Positions 6,459 through 11,826 of a DNA stretch of 11,826 bases are shown here, piece by piece; within the stretch, counting starts at the first letter, position 1, and each line of letters opens with the position of its first letter. The position numbers and the translations under genes were made by a program. The notes beneath the pieces are model-generated. The model had not been told where the DNA came from. It made no database searches and saw only the letters and a program-made list of their open reading frames with translations. The stretch is from Proteobacteria bacterium UBA4656 (GTDB taxonomy: Bacteria; Pseudomonadota; Gammaproteobacteria; Xanthomonadales; Ahniellaceae). The DNA lies in contig DHLY01000053.1 of NCBI GenBank assembly GCA_002405525.1, forward strand, positions 39,725-51,550, in the 5' to 3' direction.

Positions 6459-6931
6459 GCCGCGGGGACCAGCAGCACGACCGCGTGGGCGGCGATGCCC
6501 TCTCCCCGGCCGGTGAAGCCGAGCTTCTCGGTGGTCGTGCCCTTGACGCCGACCCGGTCGGGCTCGGCATCCAGCAGGGCCGCCAGGCGGGCGCGGATGG
6601 CTTCCCCGTAGGGCGCGATCTTCGGCCGCTCGCAGACTAGGGTCAGGTCCGCATTGCCCAGGCGGAACCCCCGTGCCCGCATGCGACCGACCGCATGGGC
6701 CAGGAATCGCGCGCTGTCGGCCCCCCGCCACGCGGGATCCGAGGGCGGGAAGTGACGCCCGATGTCGCCCTCGGCCAGCGCGCCGTAGATCGCGTCGCAC
6801 AGGGCATGGATCAGCACGTCGCCATCCGAGTGTGCCTCCAGCCCGCGGTCGTGCGGGATCCGCACCCCGCCGAGGATCACGTGGTCGCCATCACGGAAGG
6901 CGTGGACGTCGTAGCCGTGGCCGATACGCAT
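6455..6931 (-). CDS. ispF: 2-C-methyl-D-erythritol 2,4-cyclodiphosphate synthase
   Basis: IspF converts CDP-methylerythritol 2-phosphate to the 2,4-cyclodiphosphate with release of CMP, the fifth step of the MEP isoprenoid pathway. It has 158 residues against 159 in E. coli. The zinc ligands Asp8, His10 (GYDVHAF) and His42 ([15 protein letters not shown]) are all present. The C-terminal [19 protein letters not shown] is the nucleotide-contacting segment. I chose ATG 6929-6931, with AAGG 7 nt upstream, over an in-frame ATG at 6988, because the family begins [10 protein letters not shown]. The gene lies 87 bp downstream of ispD, the enzyme two steps earlier in the same pathway, and overlaps truD by 4 bases. 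Confidence 0.97.
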   Translation of the reverse strand: MRIGHGYDVHAFRDGDHVILGGVRIPHDRGLEAHSDGDVLIHALCDAIYGALAEGDIGRHFPPSDPAWRGADSARFLAHAVGRMRARGFRLGNADLTLVCERPKIAPYGEAIRARLAALLDAEPDRVGVKGTTTEKLGFTGRGEGIAAHAVVLLVPAA

Positions 6932-6940
6932 GGGGAACCT

Positions 6941-7240
6941 TTCAGCGACGAATGCGGGATGAGAACGAATAAGGAGCGATTCAGGCAAAAACGAAAACAG
7001 AATGAAAGCGAAACGGCTTCATTGCGGAAACCGATCGGAAGCAACGTCAATGCCCCATTGGCGCGCCAGGATCGAGCCCGCAAGGCCAAGGTCCGAACTT
7101 GAAGTAACCTTGAGGTTTTCTTCAGAACCCTCGACCAACAATGGAAATTCTCCAATCGCTTCCAGGGCCGCAGCCTCGTCCGTTGGATTCATCACTCTCC
7201 GTTCGTTTTCCTTCAGTGCGCTCTGTAGTCGTTCTCGCCG
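6941..7240. other. Low-GC patch covering the 3' part of ispD and the ispD-ispF gap
   Basis: By hand count this 300-bp stretch is about 53% G+C. Its 80-bp sub-stretches 6941-7020 and 7081-7160 are about 46%. The adjacent 7321-7400 is about 79%. The ispD codons here include AGA, CCA, TTT, TCT and AGT, which are rare in the neighbouring genes. The 87-bp gap 6932-7018 is A/T-rich, but I found no convincing promoter pair or terminator in it. Confidence 0.7.
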
Positions 7241-7735
7241 CACCAGCTGCGGAGTCTGCGCACGCCACAGACGGTCCCGCGGCAAGGTCGCTTCGATGCG
7301 GTTCTCCGCCGAGCCCTGCTTGACGGTATCGCGCACGCGCGCGGCGAGGATGGCGCCGACCCGGTCGGCCGTGCCCGCCGCGAGCAGGGCGTCGAGGTCG
7401 GCCACGGGCACGCAGGGCCGGGCCGCGTCATGCACCAGCACCCACTCCCCCGCGCCAGCCATGCTGTCCAGGGCGAGCACTCCCGCCAGCACGGAATGCG
7501 CCCGCTCGGCCCCGCCGATGGCAGTGCGGATCGGCTTGCCCTGGACGTGGCGCCAGCCCGGCCACCAGGCATCATCGGCCGCGATCGCCACGATGAACCC
7601 GTCGATCGCCCGGTGACCGGCCAGCCGTGCCAGCGTCCAGGCCAGCAGCGGCCGGCCTTCGACGGTGCGGTACTGCTTGGGAACGTCGCCACCGAAGCGA
7701 CGGCCGCTGCCGGCGGCGGGAATCACGCACCACAT
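7019..7735 (-). CDS. ispD: 2-C-methyl-D-erythritol 4-phosphate cytidylyltransferase
   Basis: IspD joins CTP and methylerythritol 4-phosphate to give CDP-methylerythritol, the third step of the MEP pathway. The 238-residue length is normal for the family. The N-terminal nucleotide-binding loop reads PAAGSGRRFG...PKQY (residues 6-22). HDAARP (102-107) is the metal- and CTP-contacting motif. RAQTPQ, TDEAAALE and VEGSEENLKVTSSSDLGLA are the later substrate-binding signatures. ATG 7733-7735 is immediately followed by the first beta strand, so the start is secure despite a weak Shine-Dalgarno. It is 52 bp downstream of ftsB. The last 70 or so codons (about residue 166 on) are much lower in G+C than the rest, yet conserved motifs are intact, so the protein looks functional. 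Confidence 0.97.
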   Translation of the reverse strand: MWCVIPAAGSGRRFGGDVPKQYRTVEGRPLLAWTLARLAGHRAIDGFIVAIAADDAWWPGWRHVQGKPIRTAIGGAERAHSVLAGVLALDSMAGAGEWVLVHDAARPCVPVADLDALLAAGTADRVGAILAARVRDTVKQGSAENRIEATLPRDRLWRAQTPQLVRRERLQSALKENERRVMNPTDEAAALEAIGEFPLLVEGSEENLKVTSSSDLGLAGSILARQWGIDVASDRFPQ

Positions 7736-7787
7736 CGGGTCGATCCGGGACTGGAGGCGCCGATCATCGCACGCCCCGACGCCCTCA

Positions 7788-8126
7788 TCACGGCGAGTTG
7801 TTTTCCGAGTCTTTTCCGCCGGTTGCGGCAGGTTTCTCGATCACCTGGTAGAACACCTCGGCCGGGCGGACCATGCCGAGTTCGGCGCGCGCGCGCTCCT
7901 CGGCGGCCTCGCGGCCTTGCTTGAGGTCGGCCACGTCCGCGGCCAGGGCCTCGTTGCGGGCGGCGAGACGCCGGTTCTCCTCGGCCTGGGCGGCGACGCG
8001 CGCTTCAAGGCGCCAGACCTCGGGCATGCCGCCACTGGAGCCCCAGAGTCGAGCGTGCAGGGCGATGATCAGGCCCAGCATCCCGAGTGCCAGCCAGCGC
8101 AGCCAGGTTCTGGAACCGGCGTCCAC
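7788..8126 (-). CDS. ftsB: Cell division protein FtsB
   Basis: FtsB is a small bitopic membrane protein of the FtsQLB divisome subcomplex that helps activate septal peptidoglycan synthesis. From GTG 8124-8126 the product has 112 residues. One transmembrane helix lies at about 9-25 (LRWLALGMLGLIIALHA). A short Gly-rich turn follows, then PEVWRLE and a coiled coil (about 38-80, with AAQAEENRRLAARNEALAADVADLKQG). The end is the conserved EERARAELGMVRPAEVFYQVIE. The frame is open to an ATG at 8192, but that start would overlap eno by 47 bases and add an atypical N-terminus. The GTG lies 19 bp after the eno stop, which fits better, though its Shine-Dalgarno is poor. Position between eno and ispD is typical. 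Confidence 0.92.
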   Translation of the reverse strand: MDAGSRTWLRWLALGMLGLIIALHARLWGSSGGMPEVWRLEARVAAQAEENRRLAARNEALAADVADLKQGREAAEERARAELGMVRPAEVFYQVIEKPAATGGKDSENNSP

Positions 8127-8145
8127 CGCGGCCAGCGACGCCCGC

Positions 8146-9531
<1,386 letters not shown>

Positions 9532-10353
9532 CTACGAGGCTGCGGGCTGCTTGGCGATGCGGTCGAAATCGCGCAGCAGGGTGAGCAGCGCCTCCACCTT
9601 CGGCAGCGGCCAGGCGTTGGGGCCGTCGGACAGGGCCTTGTCGGGATCGGGATGGGTTTCCATGAATACGCCGGCCACGCCGACCGCGACGGCGGCGCGC
9701 GACAGGGCCGGCACGAACTCGCGCTGGCCACCGCTCTTGTCGCCCTGCCCGCCCGGCAACTGCACGGAATGGGTGGCATCGAAGACCACCGGGCAGCCGG
9801 TGTCGCGCATCACCACCAGCGAGCGCATGTCGGAGACCAGGTTGTTGTAGCCGAAGCTCGCGCCGCGCTCGCAGACCATGATCTGCTCGTTGCCGACCGC
9901 GCGCGCCTTCTCGACCACGTTCTTCATCTCCCACGGGGAGAGGAACTGGCCCTTCTTGATGTTCACCGGCTTGCCGGCGCGCGCGACGTTCTGGATGAAG
10001 TCGGTCTGGCGGCACAGGAAGGCCGGAGTCTGCAGCACGTCGACCACGGACGCGACCTCGTCCATCGGCGTGTACTCGTGGACGTCGGTGATCACCGGCA
10101 CGCCGAGTTGGCGCTTGACCTCGGCGAGCACCTTGAGTCCCTCCTCCAGGCCGGGGCCGCGGAAGCTCTTGCCCGAGGACCGGTTGGCCTTGTCGAAGCT
10201 CGACTTGAAGATGAAGCGAATGCCGAGCCGGGAGGTGATCTCCTTCAGCGCGCCGGCGGTGTCCATCTGCAGTTGCAGCGACTCCACCACGCAGGGACCG
10301 GCGATCAGGAAGAACGGGCGGTCGTTGCCGACCTCGAAGCCGCAGAGATTCAT
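9532..10353 (-). CDS. kdsA: 3-deoxy-D-manno-octulosonate 8-phosphate synthase (KDO8P synthase)
   Basis: KdsA condenses phosphoenolpyruvate with arabinose 5-phosphate to make KDO 8-phosphate for the lipopolysaccharide inner core. The product has 273 residues (E. coli 284). [12 protein letters not shown] (50-61) is the family signature, with TDVHE (90-94), KKGQFLSP (134-141), [12 protein letters not shown] (162-173) and ETHPDP (233-238). Residues at the four metal positions are Cys21 (AGPCVVES), His196 ([11 protein letters not shown]), Glu233 and Asp244 (SDGP). E. coli KdsA has Asn at the first position and needs no metal, so this one is predicted to be the metal-dependent class. ATG 10351-10353 fits the family; its Shine-Dalgarno is weak. 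The gene lies 33 bp after pyrG. Confidence 0.97.
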   Translation of the reverse strand: MNLCGFEVGNDRPFFLIAGPCVVESLQLQMDTAGALKEITSRLGIRFIFKSSFDKANRSSGKSFRGPGLEEGLKVLAEVKRQLGVPVITDVHEYTPMDEVASVVDVLQTPAFLCRQTDFIQNVARAGKPVNIKKGQFLSPWEMKNVVEKARAVGNEQIMVCERGASFGYNNLVSDMRSLVVMRDTGCPVVFDATHSVQLPGGQGDKSGGQREFVPALSRAAVAVGVAGVFMETHPDPDKALSDGPNAWPLPKVEALLTLLRDFDRIAKQPAAS

Positions 10354-10386
10354 CGATTCAGGATTCCAGATGCCGCTCGGCCGCCT

Positions 10387-11826
<1,440 letters not shown>

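Overview
This window is a GC-rich chromosomal housekeeping segment, roughly 70% G+C by eye. It most likely comes from a gammaproteobacterium of the Xanthomonadales/Lysobacteraceae type. The main reason is gene order: pyrG-kdsA-eno-ftsB-ispD-ispF-truD ... surE-pcm-nlpD-rpoS is the classic gammaproteobacterial arrangement also known from Pseudomonas and Escherichia. The 225-residue Pcm with a 15-residue N-terminal extension, the GICYGMH form of the PyrG glutaminase nucleophile loop, and GTGGGAGCG-type REP sequences fit xanthomonads best. The lineage is an inference; no rRNA or other phylogenetic marker was compared.

Layout. A 5'-truncated NlpC/P60 endopeptidase gene runs rightward at the left edge (1-402). 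A stretch of about 390 bp without an intact gene follows. It holds a decayed-looking TonB C-terminal domain (399-620) and a bidirectional terminator hairpin (651-678). Everything from 793 to the right edge is leftward except one gene. Reading leftward from the right edge: pyrG (N-terminus off the window), kdsA, a REP palindrome, eno, ftsB, ispD, ispF, truD and a small lipoprotein gene. The only rightward gene in this part is a SmrB-like gene (4509-5078). It converges on the lipoprotein gene and diverges from surE. The second leftward block is surE-pcm-nlpD-rpoS, tightly packed with overlapping starts and stops.

How the genes work together. The set covers CTP synthesis (PyrG), the KDO branch of lipopolysaccharide synthesis (KdsA), glycolysis (Eno), divisome assembly (FtsB), the MEP isoprenoid pathway (IspD, IspF), tRNA pseudouridylation (TruD) and a stress/stationary-phase block. 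That block comprises the SurE nucleotidase, Pcm protein repair, the NlpD amidase activator and sigma-S. SmrB-like proteins are nucleases tied to collided-ribosome rescue.

I found no undescribed defence or mobile system. The points most worth a second look are: the cryptic TonB-domain remnant; a low-GC patch covering the 3' part of ispD and the gap to ispF; two different REP-like palindromes; a hairpin that contains the stop codons of two convergent genes; a perfect palindrome in the smrB/surE divergent promoter region; and KdsA residues that predict the metal-dependent class of the enzyme.
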